Source: Bactrocera neohumeralis
Taxonomy: Eukaryota; Arthropoda; Insecta; Diptera; Tephritidae
DNA: 64,000 nucleotides
Direction of reading: 5' to 3'
Assembly: GCF_024586455.1 (NCBI RefSeq)
Contig: NC_065921.1
Location: forward strand, 50,552,574-50,616,573
The translations under genes were made by a program, and so were the position numbers. Below the pieces are notes generated by a model that saw nothing but the letters and a program-made list of their open reading frames with translations, was not told the DNA's origin and did not search any database. Positions within the stretch are counted from its first letter, which is position 1; every line of letters starts with the position of its first letter. Below, piece by piece: positions 21,300-33,019 of this stretch.

Positions 21300-22712
21300 G
21301 TGGATCGCAGTGTGGATACTATTGACAACCATAGTAACGGGGCATCTCGACAGGATAAAGTTTATGGCATACTAACGGTATGGCCATGCCTACTGCCTGT
21401 GGAGACTCCATATTGCTTAAGGAAAGCAATGTATTGAATACTAATAGTATGCCATATATTGAAAGCAATAAGCCGGCACTTCAGCAGCTTTTTCATTTCT
21501 ATGAAAATTTCGAAGAGGCAACATATCCCATTTACACATATACCGACGGCATTTTCATATTAGTAATATTAAATTTAGTAGAGCGAGTATTAAGACGGTT
21601 GTGTCATATTATAAAAATAAAGTACATTTTCAAAATAATATTTTTCCATAAAATTAATATTTAGTTTAATATTGTTAATTTACAGAAAAGTTATAAAAAA
21701 TGTGTTGGGAATGAGCGAAGTCTTAAATTTAATAAACTTATACAAGCATAAATCAAAATATCTTTGCTCATTTTAAATTTATTATTTTAATTGGTATATA
21801 AAATTTATGCTATAATTGTCATAGTCCGAAAATATAAAATAATGTTTTACAAAAAATACATTTGTAGAAAAAGGTATATCTCTCCTTTCTTTTATTTTCC
21901 ATATAAATTTTTTTCATCTGCGGGCTGCGGGTTTACGTTGTTCGCTGTTTCAGCTACAACTCTATATATTTTTTTAATCAGGAAGACTTCCTTTTTCTAA
22001 TGGTACCTTCAGATCGCGCGCCAAAGAAATCGGAATTTGTCCAAATTGGTGCTTAGTTATGGCTCTTTCTTTCGTTCATTGAAATCTCGTGGGCGTGGCA
22101 GTGATCCGTGGTCCGTTTACGTCCATCTGCAGTACGGACCTCTCTTCGGCGCCAAGTTTCATCAAGACATTTCATTTCTTGCACACATTTTAGTTACGAA
22201 TATATAATACATACTATACATCATTATAACGGTGCATCTCGACAGGCAAAAATTTATTTATTTATTGGCAGTTTATTGCTTTCAAGGCCGAAGTACTAAT
22301 TTGTATGTCATATATTGTATTCCATAAGCTTCATGGAGTCTCCACAGGCAATACGTACAGCAATATCTAAGAATATTGCCATTGCCAAATCTGTATGTGG
22401 GCATTTGTTATCATAACATAATCATTTGCGAAAAGGCGTCGAGTATGTAGGTTCGAGCTGATGTATCGCATGTGTTGAGCTTTTGAAATTTTATTTTATC
22501 AATCCTCCTGATTAAAAAATATATAGAGTTATAGCTGAAACAGCGAACAATGTATCCCGAATCAGCTGATACAACATATCTAATGAGAGCGCAATGTAAA
22601 TGATTAGCCAACACCGCTTCTACCGCCCCCTTTGCAGTACGATACCGTAGAATTTCCCACGATTTGGATTTTTCCCGTAGAAACGAATTAGCTGATTGCT
22701 CTCTCACAACAA
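21300..22712. repeat. Composite region with direct and inverted internal repeats
   Basis: taacggggcatctcgacagg (21339) recurs directly as taacggtgcatctcgacagg (22229). tgcctgtggagactccat (near 21393) recurs inverted as atggagtctccacaggca (near 22333). The stretch 21940-21990 (gttcgctgtttcagctacaa) recurs inverted at about 22498-22553. A short Helentron-like text (cttagttatggc, gtgggcgtggcagtg) lies near 22050-22105. The last 100 bases are the repeat shared with 1475-1560. No gene was recognised; this is probably several rearranged repeat copies. Confidence 0.65.
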
Positions 22713-22744
22713 AGGGTGGCCCGTCTCAATATGCTAAAGTTGGA

Positions 22745-24284
22745 CTTTCAATATATAAGTCCGAGTTAAGAAAGGCCAAGAGGACCTCGTGGAAGCGCTT
22801 CTGTGAAAAAGTGGGAGGCTGTCACGAGTCCTCGCGATTCAGGCGTATTCTCGCAAAAACCCCAGTGTCCCAAGGACGCAAATGGGAAGTGGGCCCTCAG
22901 TAGTGAAGAAACACTTCAAATGCTTGTCGACGCTCACTTTCCGAACAACATGTCCTCTGTGAGGGGATCTATCGGGGTGCCGCATGACGATTGCGCGGCC
23001 TTTGTCAGCGTCCTGGATGAGTGGCACTTGACGTGAGTGATTAACTCGTTCAAGCAATTCAAGTCCCCGTGACCAGACGGCATCATACCAGCGCAGCTGC
23101 AACAAGCTGTTAATGTGTCATGCAGCTGGTTGGCACCTATCTATGCGAACTGCACCAGATTAGGTTACATCTCGGGGGCCTGGAGACGAGTCAAGGTTAC
23201 GTTCATCCCGAAGGCTGGCAGGGGCTCCCATGCCACGGCCAAGGATTTCAGGCCAATCAGCCTCTCCTCCTTCTTGTTAAAGACTCTGGAGAGACTGATG
23301 GACTGGTATATAAGGAAGAGCGTTCCGAGAGACTATTTGTCAAGAGCACAACATGCTTATCGCAAAGGCAGATCAGTGGACACTGTCTTGCATACTATCG
23401 TGTCATGGCTCGAAGAAGCCATTGAAGCCAAGGACTTCGCTGTTGGGACCTTCCTGGATATCGAGGGAGCTTTCAACAATGTCCTGCCGGAGGCAGTAGT
23501 AACTGCTCTTGACGGTATTGGGGTTGAATCGAAACTCAAGTGCCTCATTCTCAGTCTTCTGTGCGACAGAGTGATCGAAACAGAATGGGGCAGCGCGCGT
23601 GCGAGGTGTAGTGTGAGTAGGGGAACACCGCAAGGTGGGGTTCTCTCTCCTCCTCTATGGATCCTAGTCGTTGACGAATTGCTCAAAAACTAGAGGATCG
23701 CGGCTGTCGGGTGATTGCCTACGCAGACGATGTAGCACTTATGGTCAAAGGAAAGTTCCTTAGCACCGTGTACGAGTTGACGCAGGGATATCTCAGCGTT
23801 GTAACAAAGTCGGCCGGAAGTGGACTCGCCATAAATCCTAACAAAACGGAAATGGTTTTATTCAGCCGAAAATATAAAATCCCGGCGGCACCGTTGCCGC
23901 AGATGGGAGGTATTCGCCTGCAATCGGTGGATATAGTGAAATATTTAGGGCTCATCCTGGATAAGAAGCTTTCATGGAAGCCGAATATCGAGGAGAGTGC
24001 AAAAAAGGCATCTATTGCCTTATACTGCTGCAGAGGAGCTATTGGCAAAAGATGGGGTCTCTCACCGAAAGTGGCCCTCTGGATCTATGACACCATAGTA
24101 AAGCCCATCTTGTTCTATGGTGTCTTCATGTGGTGGAGGGCTTTAGGAAAGACCTCACTTGCCAAGAAGCTCGAAAGCGTTCAACGGGCTGCGCTAATTA
24201 GCATATGCGGTGCATTAAGATCTACCCCAACCATGGCACTTAACGCAATTTTGAATATTACACCGGTGGACATTGCCGGTAGGT
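22745..24284 (+). pseudogene. LOA LINE reverse transcriptase, two main lesions
   Basis: RT blocks seen: FIPKAGRGSHATAKDFRPIS (about 23200), AYRKGRSVDTVLH, FLDIEGAFNNV (motif A), SRGTPQGGVLSPPLW (motif B, about 23620) and IAYADDVAL (motif C, about 23720). A frameshift at about 23685-23695, caused by an extra A in a run (ctcaaaaacta), separates motif B from motif C. The thumb follows (YLGLILDKKLSWKPNI, KPILFYGVFMWWRAL) until a stop near 24284. Further upstream, lesions break the linker before 23100. It would copy LINE RNA into DNA at a nicked target; this copy is inactive. Confidence 0.9.
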
Positions 24285-24298
24285 GAATAGCCGCGAAG

Positions 24299-25330
24299 GT
24301 GGCTATCAGACTCAGAGAATCTGGTTTCTTAAAGGAACGTGCATCTGGTCATTCGGATATCCTTACAAACTTTGACTGCATACCGGATCATCTGGATCAT
24401 GGAGTCGCCAACCGAACTCTGGCGGCTCCTTCTCTGCTCATATACCGACGAGGGAGATGTGGGTGGGAAGAAGCCGTTGGAGGAGGGGGGCAGCAAGCTT
24501 CTTCGGATGGGTCAAAGCTTGGGGGGAAGGTTGGTGGAGGGGTCTACTGTCGGGAACTCTCCATCAACTCCTGTTTCAGACTTCCCAACTACTGTAGTGT
24601 ATTCCAGGCTGAGGTCGCATCCATCAAGGTAGCAGCTGATTTGCTGCTACAGAGTGCATCCACCTTCAGACAAGTGACTATTCACTCAGATAGTAGAGCG
24701 GCTATATTAGCCTTGAACTCATTCGAGGTGCGTTCAGGGTTGGTCGAAGAATGTCTAACGTCGCTATCTCTAGCAGCTAGAGTTTTTGTGATTAGACTGG
24801 TGTGGGTGCCGGGCCATAGTGGAATTGCAGGCAATTGCAAAGCTGATGAGTTAGCAAGGAAAGGTACCCTAGAATCATTATCGGTAGACTGGGAACGGAT
24901 CGGTGCTCCTGTTTCTTCTTGTGGTCTGCTACTAGATAGCTGGGCCACGCGGATGCTCGTCCAACGCTGGGCCAGTACCGGCACTTGTGCGGTTGCAAAA
25001 GCCTTCTGGCCCAGGACAGATCGCAGGAGATCTAATGATCTCTTAGCCCTCAGCAAGGCTAACCTCTCATTGTTAGTGAGTCTTTTAACAGGCCACTGTC
25101 CTATTGGCTTACATGCTTGCATCTTACCGGGTGCCGACTGCAGAAGCTGTTTGGAAAAAGATGCGGTAGAAACAAGCCAGCACTTCCTGCTTGACTGTCC
25201 CGCTTTTGGGAGGTCAAGACTCAGACACTTGGGGGCGCATACCTTTGGACACCCCACCGAACTGGCGGGTGTTGAAGTTAAACGTCTGTGTAACTATATA
25301 TTGGCTACAAAGCGCTTCGGCAATCTGTAA
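24299..25330 (+). pseudogene. LOA LINE RNase H domain and C-terminus
   Basis: Open for 343 codons, continuing the RT frame after the stop at 24284. RNase H acids appear in DGSKLGG (about 24500), FQAEVASIKVAAD, IHSDSRAAILAL and CKADELARKG, with WVPGHSGIAGN before the last. The segment just before DGSK is in a shifted frame compared with the 2880-3835 copy, implying a small compensating indel pair. The C-terminal Cys-His motif (CRSCLEKD...HFLLDCP) lies near 25140-25200. RNase H removes the RNA strand during copying. Confidence 0.85.
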
Positions 25331-25744
25331 GTCCGAGTACGGGAGTTTTCATTTAATGGCATCACAAAGGACTAATTTGTTAGTCTACATGGGATCATCG
25401 ATCAGCCATTTTTACCTAACCTACCTACCTAACCTAACCATATATTTGAAAAAGTTTTCAAATTTTGATTATAGCTTAAAAAATGTTGGAAACAATTTTT
25501 TGTAGTTAATAAAGAAAAAAAATGACGCGAAAGACAAACAAAGAAAACACTGTCGTTGAAAAATCCCACATATGTATTTGGTTTTTAAAATGTGGCTACG
25601 CTCGTTTTTATAGTCTATCTATCAGTGTGCTAAGTTATTTTTAAATTAATAAATTTAGCTAAAAGAAGACAAAAAATTTATACCTGACTTAATTTGCTAC
25701 AGGGGATCGGGGTAACAAGGGACATCTGTTACCTAAATTTTTTT

Positions 25745-26290
25745 TAAGTGGCCGCAGCCTTGCCCTTAAAATGGTATGCGTATCTTCCAAATCGTTAATT
25801 CAAACTTGGAATTCGTTTTTTGGCACTTCATTTACGCTGTGAGAATCGGTAAAATCATTTCATAACCACGTCCATTCCCCATATAACTATTATGTTGAAA
25901 ACTACTAAAAGTGTGATAACTCACTGAATAAATGAGCCACAAGCATTAAATTTCACGACCAAGATGGTGGGGAAGAGCTCTAGAGGAGCACGCATAAAAG
26001 GCGTGGCGTCGCTCATCTTTAGATGAAATTTTATATCTTAAGAACTTCCAAATCAATTTCAACCAAATATGGTATGTGAGGTTATCAAACAATTTCTATC
26101 ATACACATTGAAAATGGGCGAAAGTGGACAAAACCCTTGTCCACTTCCCATTGAACACTACTTTATATTCCTCCTGATTCTTTTACTTCTGGTATGGAAT
26201 GAATATATCGGGATAAAGCTTTGAACAAGTGTCCTTAAAGTTTTTATTCTTTTGCGCAAAGTTTTTCGAAATCGGGCTAATACTTTTCAA
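25745..26290 (+). mobile_element. DINE-1-like Helentron fragment
   Basis: Matches the interior of the 6614 copy at several ordered blocks: ataaccacgtccattcccca, ttatgttgaaaactactaaa, gcgtggcgtcgctca, and a ggaatgaatatatcgggata-type stretch. Ends are not intact. It is inserted or stranded between the LOA LINE and the gypsy element. Confidence 0.65.
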
Positions 26291-26538
26291 AAGCACATAC
26301 ACCAAACATCTGAATATCAATAGTGCATTTAGCTGCTTTTATAATGCTGATATCATCTATAGGTAAGTATCAGAGAGCTGCAAAAACACTATCAAATCAA
26401 TTCAGCTCATCATAGACAACATTGTTGATCAATTCGAGTACCCGCTAGCGTCAACTGATTTGATGCAACATGAACGATCTGTTCTTCGGGAATCACGATC
26501 GAGTAGGTATGGCTGGCGTCAGTTCAAATCGTATCATG

Positions 26539-26757
26539 TGTAAGAACATCGTACTCGCGTACACTCGTTATAGTTGACAGTCAAAGAATTAAAATATAGA
26601 ACTTTATTAAAATATATGAAAATATGACAGTTTATGCATTTTTTTCTCAAACACTGCGTACTCGCTATTTTACGTTGTTCACTCGCTGACGGTTGCTTTT
26701 TGATTGTGCCCTTTTGGTTGCTGCCACTTGCTTCATTTCATTAGCACTTGTTGGGCA
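26539..26757 (-). repeat. gypsy/mdg3-like 3' LTR (full, 219 bp)
   Basis: Shares tgtaagaacatcgtactcgc (from 26539) through tagttgacagtcaaagaatt and gttgctgccacttgcttc with the copy at 31633-31743. The boundaries TG...CA read correctly on the minus strand (tgcccaacaagtgc...cttaca). The pol frame ends at 26741, inside the LTR. No target duplication was found. Confidence 0.8.
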
Positions 26758-27951
26758 CCAGAGTTGCCATCGATTTCAGTCGGCTTTCCTGATCCAATAT
26801 GGCGCCCTCGCCCATGGTGCTTTCATCTTTGTCGTCTATATCGTCTGGATCATCTGGTGGTAACATGCACCAAGTTTTAAATTGATCTGATGCAAATGCG
26901 GCTTTGTATTGACGTTGTGTTCGTTCGGCATGAGGTAAGTCTTCAATTACATAACCATCATTTGGCAGGACTTTGGTGATGTTGAACGGTCCTCTGAATC
27001 GTGGTTCTAATTTACGTGATGTACCGGAGCTTATTGGTTCGTTTGTAGTCAATACGAGATCACCTTCGTCGTTTAGCTTTTTGGCTTGTGCTCTTACGTC
27101 GTTTATTCGTTGAGCGGTGTCGACTCGTAGTTGTTGTAGGTCGGTGTCGTTTATCAGGTCACCATCACCGTCTTGAAGTGCCTGGATAAGTTGATTCAGA
27201 AGGATGTCTCGTGGCACGTACTACCTGTGGTTTTATTCGGGAAGGTATTAATGCTCCATTGTATTTGACGTAATTTGTCGTCCCATCGTCTTTCGTCATC
27301 AATAGAAGGTAATAACATGAATAGGATGACGCGGTTAGCTCGTTCAGCGTGTCTGTTAGCGCGTGGCGTTCGCACTGCGTTGAGAATATGTTTGACGTTG
27401 TTTTCGTTGCAAAACTTTTGGAACGCTTTTGAAGTGAAGGGCGTTCCTCGGTCGGATATGATACGTCCAGGCATTCCCAGATAGCTCGTGATCTTTAGCA
27501 GTACCGGGATTACATGGTTTGTTGTGGTACTCTTGACTGCTCGTAGGATTGTGAATTTGGTAAATGAATCTACAATTACCAACACATGCTCGTTGCGTTT
27601 TTAACTTTTTGGGAACGGACCCAAATGATCAATGTGTATTGTCGTAAACGGTATTGGTTTAACGTTGTCGTAATGATATCGACCCTCATGTCGTCCGCCA
27701 GGGGTTTTATTTAAAGCACAACCCACACAGGAGTTGATGTAGCTCTTTACGTAATCGCGCATTCGAGGAAACCAGAAGAGATTGAGAATTCGTTTTATTG
27801 TTTTGTCAACGCCCATATGACCTGCCTTATCGTGACATTCGTGGAGTATTTGGAACCTTAACCGCTTCGGAATAACCCATAGTAGTCTATTGTCGTATTT
27901 TCGATATAAGCGTCCCAGTTCAACAACGTAGTCGGGATATTCTGGTTTCAC
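26741..27951 (-). pseudogene. gypsy pol: integrase (broken)
   Basis: A zinc-binding H2C2 domain (HECHDKAGHMGVDKTIKRI ... CVGCALNK) lies at about 27850-27720. The catalytic core has D in IHIDHLGPFP (27620), a stop at 27601, D in IISDRGTPF (27450) and E in RANRHAERANR (27370). The C-terminal part (27217-26741) has PRFRGPFNITKVLPNDGYVI, an SH3-like/GPF-GPY region, in another frame, ending inside the 3' LTR. Integrase joins element DNA to the chromosome. At least one stop and one frameshift disable it. Confidence 0.9.
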
Positions 27952-27954
27952 CTC

Positions 27955-28166
27955 ATTCTATATTTCGTTAACGATGTTTCTTATTTTCTCGTCTTGTAGC
28001 TGAACACTAAACAACCAATCTGCCTTGTCGATAATTATCTTGGAGATTTTGGGATCAGCGGTATCTACTTCGTGTGCCTCTTGGTAAGGTGCACGGCTCA
28101 ACGCATCGACATGGACCATACGAGCTCCTGGTCGATGTTGAATTTCAATGTCGAATTCTTGGATTC
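27955..28166 (-). pseudogene. Decayed link between gypsy RNase H and integrase
   Basis: Lies between the RNase H and integrase frames on the minus strand. Short pieces such as STLKFNIDQELVW are readable between stops. It corresponds to the RNase H C-terminus and connecting segment of pol. Confidence 0.5.
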
Positions 28167-29760
28167 TTAACCACCATCAAGCAATGCGTGGTATGAGCTC
28201 TCGTTTCTCCATTGTTGTTCGTAAAGCGTTGCAATCGGTGATAACTTTGATCTTCTTTCCGTATACGTAGTATTTGAATCTTTCCAACGATTCCACAATC
28301 GATAATGCTTCGAGTTCATAGCTATGGAAACGTTTTCGTTGTCTGTAGTAGAGCGACTAAAGTATGAGATCGGGTGCAGTTGTCCATTCTCGACTTGCAA
28401 CAAAACGCTTGCAAGGCCGATAGAGCTTGCTCCGTATGTAGTTCGTGTTCGGCTTCGATGCGGTAGCTGACCATGGTTGGTTTCGATGATAATGCGGTCT
28501 TTAGTTCGTTGAATGCTGACTCTTGCTGTTGTCCCCATGCGAATGCGGTGTCGTTGCGTAACGGCTCAGAAATAATGGAATAACCAGCGACGAATTTTCG
28601 GAAGTAGCCACTGAGACCTAAGAATTTGCGTACTTCAGTGACATTTCTCGGCTGTGGAAAATTTACGATAGCGTTGGTTTTGACGTTGCCCGTACTGATG
28701 CCTTCAGGAGTTAGCTGATGTCCCAAAAATGTTATTGTTTGCATGAACAACTCAAATTTGTTAACGTTCAATGTGAGTCCACAGGTGCGTAGTACTTGGA
28801 GTATACGATAAAGCTTTGTATACATTTCGTCGAAAGAATTGCTGCCAATTAGGATGTCATCCATATAATGCAGCATGTCGCCCGTCTCCACTCGTTTTTG
28901 GATTTCTGACATGAGTCTATTAAACACAGCTGGTGCATTCTTTAGACCAAACGGCATGCGTTTGAACTCATATAGGCCATCTGTTGTGATAAAAGCAGTG
29001 TATTTCCGACTATCGGGTGCCATTTCGATCTGATAGTAGCCACTATTCAAATCGAGTGACGAAAAGTATCGGAAACGTTTTGCTTCATGTAGCCGTTCTT
29101 CAATATTCGGGACTGGAACATTTTCTTTCTTTGTCATTTTATTAATTCGTCGGTAATCGATACATAACCGATCACTTCAATTCTGCTTCTTGACTAAGAC
29201 CACGGGACTTGCGTATTCGGATGTCGATTTCGTGATAATATCACGCTCAAGTACTTCTTCAATCATCTTGTTGACAATATCACGCTTCGGTTCTGGGATA
29301 CGATAAGGCGCTTGAAATATGGTGCGATTGCTCTCAAGTTCGATGCTAGCTTGAACTACGTCAGCTTTGCCAATATCTTTCAGCCCACTGGAGAAAACAT
29401 CGGCATAGCTTGCCAGAAGACTTTGCATCTTATTTCGTTCTGCTTCATTGCTGAAATTGGACATTAGTTCGAAAAAATTGCTCTCAGTTATTACCGTCGT
29501 CTGTACTGCTCGTCTGCTTCCGAATATTGTGCAACCATTTTCAACTTTCAGCGTACTGTTTGCATTGATGATAACATCTTGACCTACTAAAACGACTTTT
29601 TCTAGTAACTCGTCATCAGCGCTGTAGGCTTGCGTCTCGATGTTGATTCCGTCGATGGTGATGTCTATGGTAATAGCCTCCGTGAACGTACGCACCCCTC
29701 TGCAAATGCCTTTTACTTGTAAGCAGCATTTTACGGCTTTATCGTCGATGCGTTTGGCTA
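28167..29760 (-). pseudogene. gypsy pol: protease-like region, reverse transcriptase, RNase H (broken)
   Basis: From 29695 the frame has a protease-like C-terminal part (VVLVGQDVIINAN), then the RT entry region (IFQAPYRIPEPKRDIV) and YASPVVLVKKQN, followed by a TGA (29177). RT continues from about 29170 with LCIDYRRINK, FSSLDLNSGYYQI, LPFGL-type RMPFGLKNAPAVF and LHYMDDILIGS (active site about 28860). FLGLSGYFRKFVAGY marks the connection. Around 28440 the frame shifts and RNase H becomes unreadable. The order is that of Ty3/gypsy pol. Confidence 0.9.
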
Positions 29761-29765
29761 CTGAC

Positions 29766-30928
29766 CTACGTTGTACAGCGATGTCGTTTCTGCGGCAATG
29801 GACATTTGTTGGAGAAATGTTCAGGTGTGTTGCAATTGTAGCATTTCAATTGTGCTTTAAATTCATCATTTTGTTTCGTTGACTCAGGATATTTTTCGTT
29901 ATTGTTGTCTCGCTTGCTTGGTTGATATACTTGTGGCTCACTTAGCCCTCCGCGATTAATGAAATAATCCTCGATTGCGTCTCTCATCTGTTTCATTGTT
30001 GTAAACTTCATTGCTGAAATGCTTTGTTGGAGTTCTCTATGTTTTAATCCAGCTCTTGCATAGCGTATAATGGCTGCCTCACTCAGTTTGTAACGTATAC
30101 CTAGTGCCGCCACTCGAAAACAATATTATTTTATGATTTCTTTTGGCTTCCTCGTTGAATTGACCATCACGAAATGAGTTTCCGCCTCGTCTCGGTCTGA
30201 ACCAAATTCGTGTCGTAACGCATTAGCAAAATATTCCCAAGTTGTGTGTAATGTGGGTGATGCATCCAACCACATACGTGCAACTCCTCTTAGTCGTGTA
30301 TAAATAGCCAACAATAAAAATTTCTCGTCCCAACTATATGCTTCAACTCCTCGATCGACTCTGTCAATAAATTGCTCTACCGTAATGCTTGCGTTATTCG
30401 TTGGATCAAATACCGGCAGGGTATTTGCAATTTCTTTTACTGACGCGTGTCGCATATTCCCGTTCGTTGAAATATTCCCGTTCACAGAAATAATTTCGTT
30501 GCTTTGAATGCATGTTGTAACGTTGTTGTTAGTTGCTACCGTGCTGTCGTCGTTCGTTGAAATAGCGTCAGTGGCGTGACTTTGAACGCCTGCGCCGCCG
30601 TTGACTGCGACTGCACAATCGTTGCAAGCTGCGTTTTGTACCGTTTGTACCTCTTGTGTGCTGGCTATACCAGTGCCTTTATTTTGTGCTTGTAGTAGCT
30701 GTACCATCATTTCGCGTAACTGCTTCATCTCCTGCTGCAGTTGTGCCACCGTTGATATCTCAAATGACTCTTCCGTAACGTTGATTTCTGGACGTCCACC
30801 TCGTCGGACTCCTCATATGCGCTAAGACGTTGCAACAACGGATCTCGCGTGCCAGTTGTCGCTAATTTCCTTTCCCGTAGCAACCTCTTTAGTTGTTCCA
30901 CCTTCAAATCACTAATTTCACAGTACAA
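29766..30928 (-). pseudogene. gypsy gag: SAP-like N-terminus, capsid, CCHC knuckle (broken)
   Basis: The first frame starts at 30928 with LKVEQLKRLLRERKLATTG, a SAP-type helix-extension-helix motif. A frameshift near 30735 leads to the main frame (30749-30126), with a coiled coil (LQQEMKQLREMMVQLLQAQ) and the capsid (LPVFDPTNNASITVEQFIDR). A stop near 30126 is followed by more of the same frame to a zinc knuckle, CYNCNTPEHFSNKC (about 29850-29810). Gag packages element RNA into particles in the cytoplasm. The ATG at 30928 lies only 9 bases from an inverted-repeat element inserted in the leader. Confidence 0.8.
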
Positions 30929-30936
30929 CAGCTAAT

Positions 30937-31473
30937 CTGGGGGGTGAGAAATTCCAAGTCAGGGTGATGGTACTAGGTCAGTATAGTAAAACCCTCAAAG
31001 GGTTTGGCGTTCGTAAGTGTCAGTTTTTTTACAACCTTTTAAATTTTTTTTTTAATCCTTTTTGCGGCTCCTTTATTCGCACATGCATAGCAATTCAATG
31101 GATTGTGACCTTCGCCAGGATTAGTCCAAGTCATTGGGATACCGAATGGCATACTTTCACGTCTTCTATTTTTCCAATCCATTAGACGGTTGTAGCAGCT
31201 TTTACACACTATATTTGGTACCCAATTTTCGTTCACTATAACATTTTGGTTGAAGTACATCTCGTATGTTTGAACAAAATCAGTACTGAAATTTCCCCTT
31301 TTTTCATGTGTTGAGACATATGGAGTTATGTTAAACTACGTTTTTGCCAAAATGTTACAACTAAGCGAAAAAACATCAAGATAAGGTAAAAATTTAAAAG
31401 GTCATAAAAAAAACTGACACATACGAGCGCCAAACTCTTTGAGGGAATTGACTTGGAATTTCTCACCCCCCAG
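30937..31473. mobile_element. Inverted-repeat element in the gypsy leader, carries a Cys-rich ORF
   Basis: The outer 25 bases are inverted copies: ctggggggtgagaaattcca from 30937 and its complement ending at 31473. Similarity continues inward over roughly 85 bases (gcgttcgtaagtgtcagttt against aaactgacacatacgagcgc). The element is 537 bp, between the gypsy primer site and the gag start. The flanking bases give no clear target duplication. The superfamily was not identified. It encodes one short ORF on the minus strand (31039-31260). Confidence 0.85.
31039..31260 (-). CDS. Small Cys-rich protein inside an inverted-repeat element, function unknown
   Basis: A 73-codon frame with two CxxC pairs and a His between them: VCKSCYNRLMDWKNRRR, MPFGIPMTWTNP, GEGHNPLNCYACANK, then a basic tail. 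The C-x2-C-x6-W spacing, an (M/F)xxPMxW core and H-x4-C-x2-C look like a small zinc-binding fold, seen (from memory, not checked) in uncharacterised arthropod proteins. It is intact from ATG to stop, although the start may be truncated because homologous-looking N-terminal text is absent. It may be a remnant of a longer transposon protein. No function is claimed. Confidence 0.45.
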   Translation of the reverse strand: MYFNQNVIVNENWVPNIVCKSCYNRLMDWKNRRRESMPFGIPMTWTNPGEGHNPLNCYACANKGAAKRIKKKI

Positions 31474-31632
31474 ACAATAATCCCAAAAATGTTCCACAGT
31501 GTTTTCGCCATCGTATCGTTTTTATGCATCGTTTATATATACATATCTGCAGGTGCCTGTAGCCCTTCACCAACGCACTTGTACTTACATATATATGTAG
31601 ACGTGTAGGGGTTTATCATCCCACTTCTGAAC

Positions 31633-31743
31633 TGTAAAAACACCGTACTCGCGTACACTCGTTATAGTTGACAGTCAAAGAATTAAAATATCGAACTTTT
31701 TTTGGTTGCTGCCACTTGCTTCGTTTCATTTGACACTTGGGCA
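31633..31743 (-). repeat. gypsy/mdg3-like 5' LTR, internally deleted; tRNA-Leu-like primer site beside it
   Basis: It starts tgtaaaaacaccgtactcgc and ends cacttgggca but lacks about 110 bases present in the other LTR. Directly inside (plus 31617-31632, read on minus) is gttcagaagtgggatg, which resembles the complement of a tRNA-Leu 3' end; mdg3-group elements use tRNA-Leu. The mdg3 link is inference from this site. Confidence 0.75.
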
Positions 31744-32739
31744 ACAGACATTGCTTACACATGTCAGTTCATAGCGTTGCAACGATTGTTTGAATCGATG
31801 TGAAACTGCGGGTAAACTACAAGTAGGCTTCCAAAGTAAACAGGACTTTTTGAATCTAGCGCCACCTGGTAGCGCCATTTATATGTCGACTGGCGCGTCT
31901 GCTATCTTTATCGATTGTCCAGTGGGAATTTCATGACGTTTCATAGATTGGTAGTGAAGTTATTGCGTTTTAAGTGTCAGTATGTTTGTGTTATCGGTGC
32001 GAAAATGAGCTTCGAACAAAGCGCCAACATTATATTCGATTTTAAAATTGGTAAAACTTTTACCGAAACGTTTCAATTGATGAAAGAAGTTTATGACGAT
32101 GATTGCCTATCCCGTAGCAGAGTGCACGAGTGGTTTCAACGTTATCAAAGTGGTCGTGAGGACATAAATGACGATCAACATCTGGGCCAATCAAAATCCG
32201 TGATCACCGGAAATTCCATCGAAACTGTGCGTGAATTCATCAAAAATCAGCCGAAATCACCATTGAAATTCATGGATATAAAATTGAACATCTCCAAAAC
32301 ATCGATTTATCGCATTTTGACCGAACATTTGGGCTTACGAAAGGTGTGTGCACGATTTGTTCCGCACAAATTGACTAACGACCAAAAATTGCTCAGAATC
32401 CAACATTCGAAGGACATCATTAAAGAGGTCAAAAAGGACAAAAACTTTACAATATTGTGACTGGTGACGAAACGTGATGTTTCCAATATGATCCCAAAAC
32501 GAAACGCCAGATTGTTGAATGGAAGGCACCGGTCGAGCCGAAACCCAAAAAATCGCGCATAGAGAAGTCAAAAGTGAAGACTATACTGATTTGTTTTTAT
32601 GATTCCAAGGGTATTGTCCATAAAGAATTTGTTACACCCGGCCAAAACGTTAGTGCGGTATTCTACCTTGGAATTTTGAAGCGTTTGGTGCAGGAATAAT
32701 GGGATGCCCAACTCGTCTCTCACTGGAAGTGAGAGAACA

Positions 32740-32809
32740 ATTGCTAAACGTCAAAACCACCTAAACTTTGACAGTTGACTGGATTGAGGAGGTTTTGACG
32801 TTTAGCAAT
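32740..32809. repeat. Sub-terminal inverted repeat of the P element
   Basis: attgctaaacgtcaaaacc (32740-32758) is exactly complementary to 32791-32809. P elements carry internal inverted repeats and transposase-binding sites near their ends, so a regulatory role is plausible but only inferred. No equivalent was seen at the right end. Confidence 0.8.
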
Positions 32810-33019
32810 TGGAAAAGAGGGACGACCAGATTAAAATCCCGCCAAATTATTATTCGAATGGAGACATTTTTCATTTTTTTGTCTCCATTTGTAACGGCCA
32901 TTATTTCGAAGAATACCGAATGCCAAACAGCACGCAGATTGAAAGCTGTAAGTATATTTTAATTTTTATTAAATAAACTTGCATTTATTTTATACTTTTT
33001 TATTTATTTTACAGATAAA

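Larger units (their letters stand above)
22715..25435 (+). mobile_element. LOA-clade LINE, 5'-truncated, with RNase H
   Basis: The insertion begins within the linker before RT and ends at a cctacctaacctaacc-type 3' end near 25435. The order is RT fingers, palm, thumb, then RNase H and a C-terminal Cys-His block, the arrangement of LOA-clade elements (Loa, Bilbo, Lian). The endonuclease and ORF1 are absent, as expected from 5' truncation. It interrupts the dispersed repeat 22615-22712. Confidence 0.85.
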
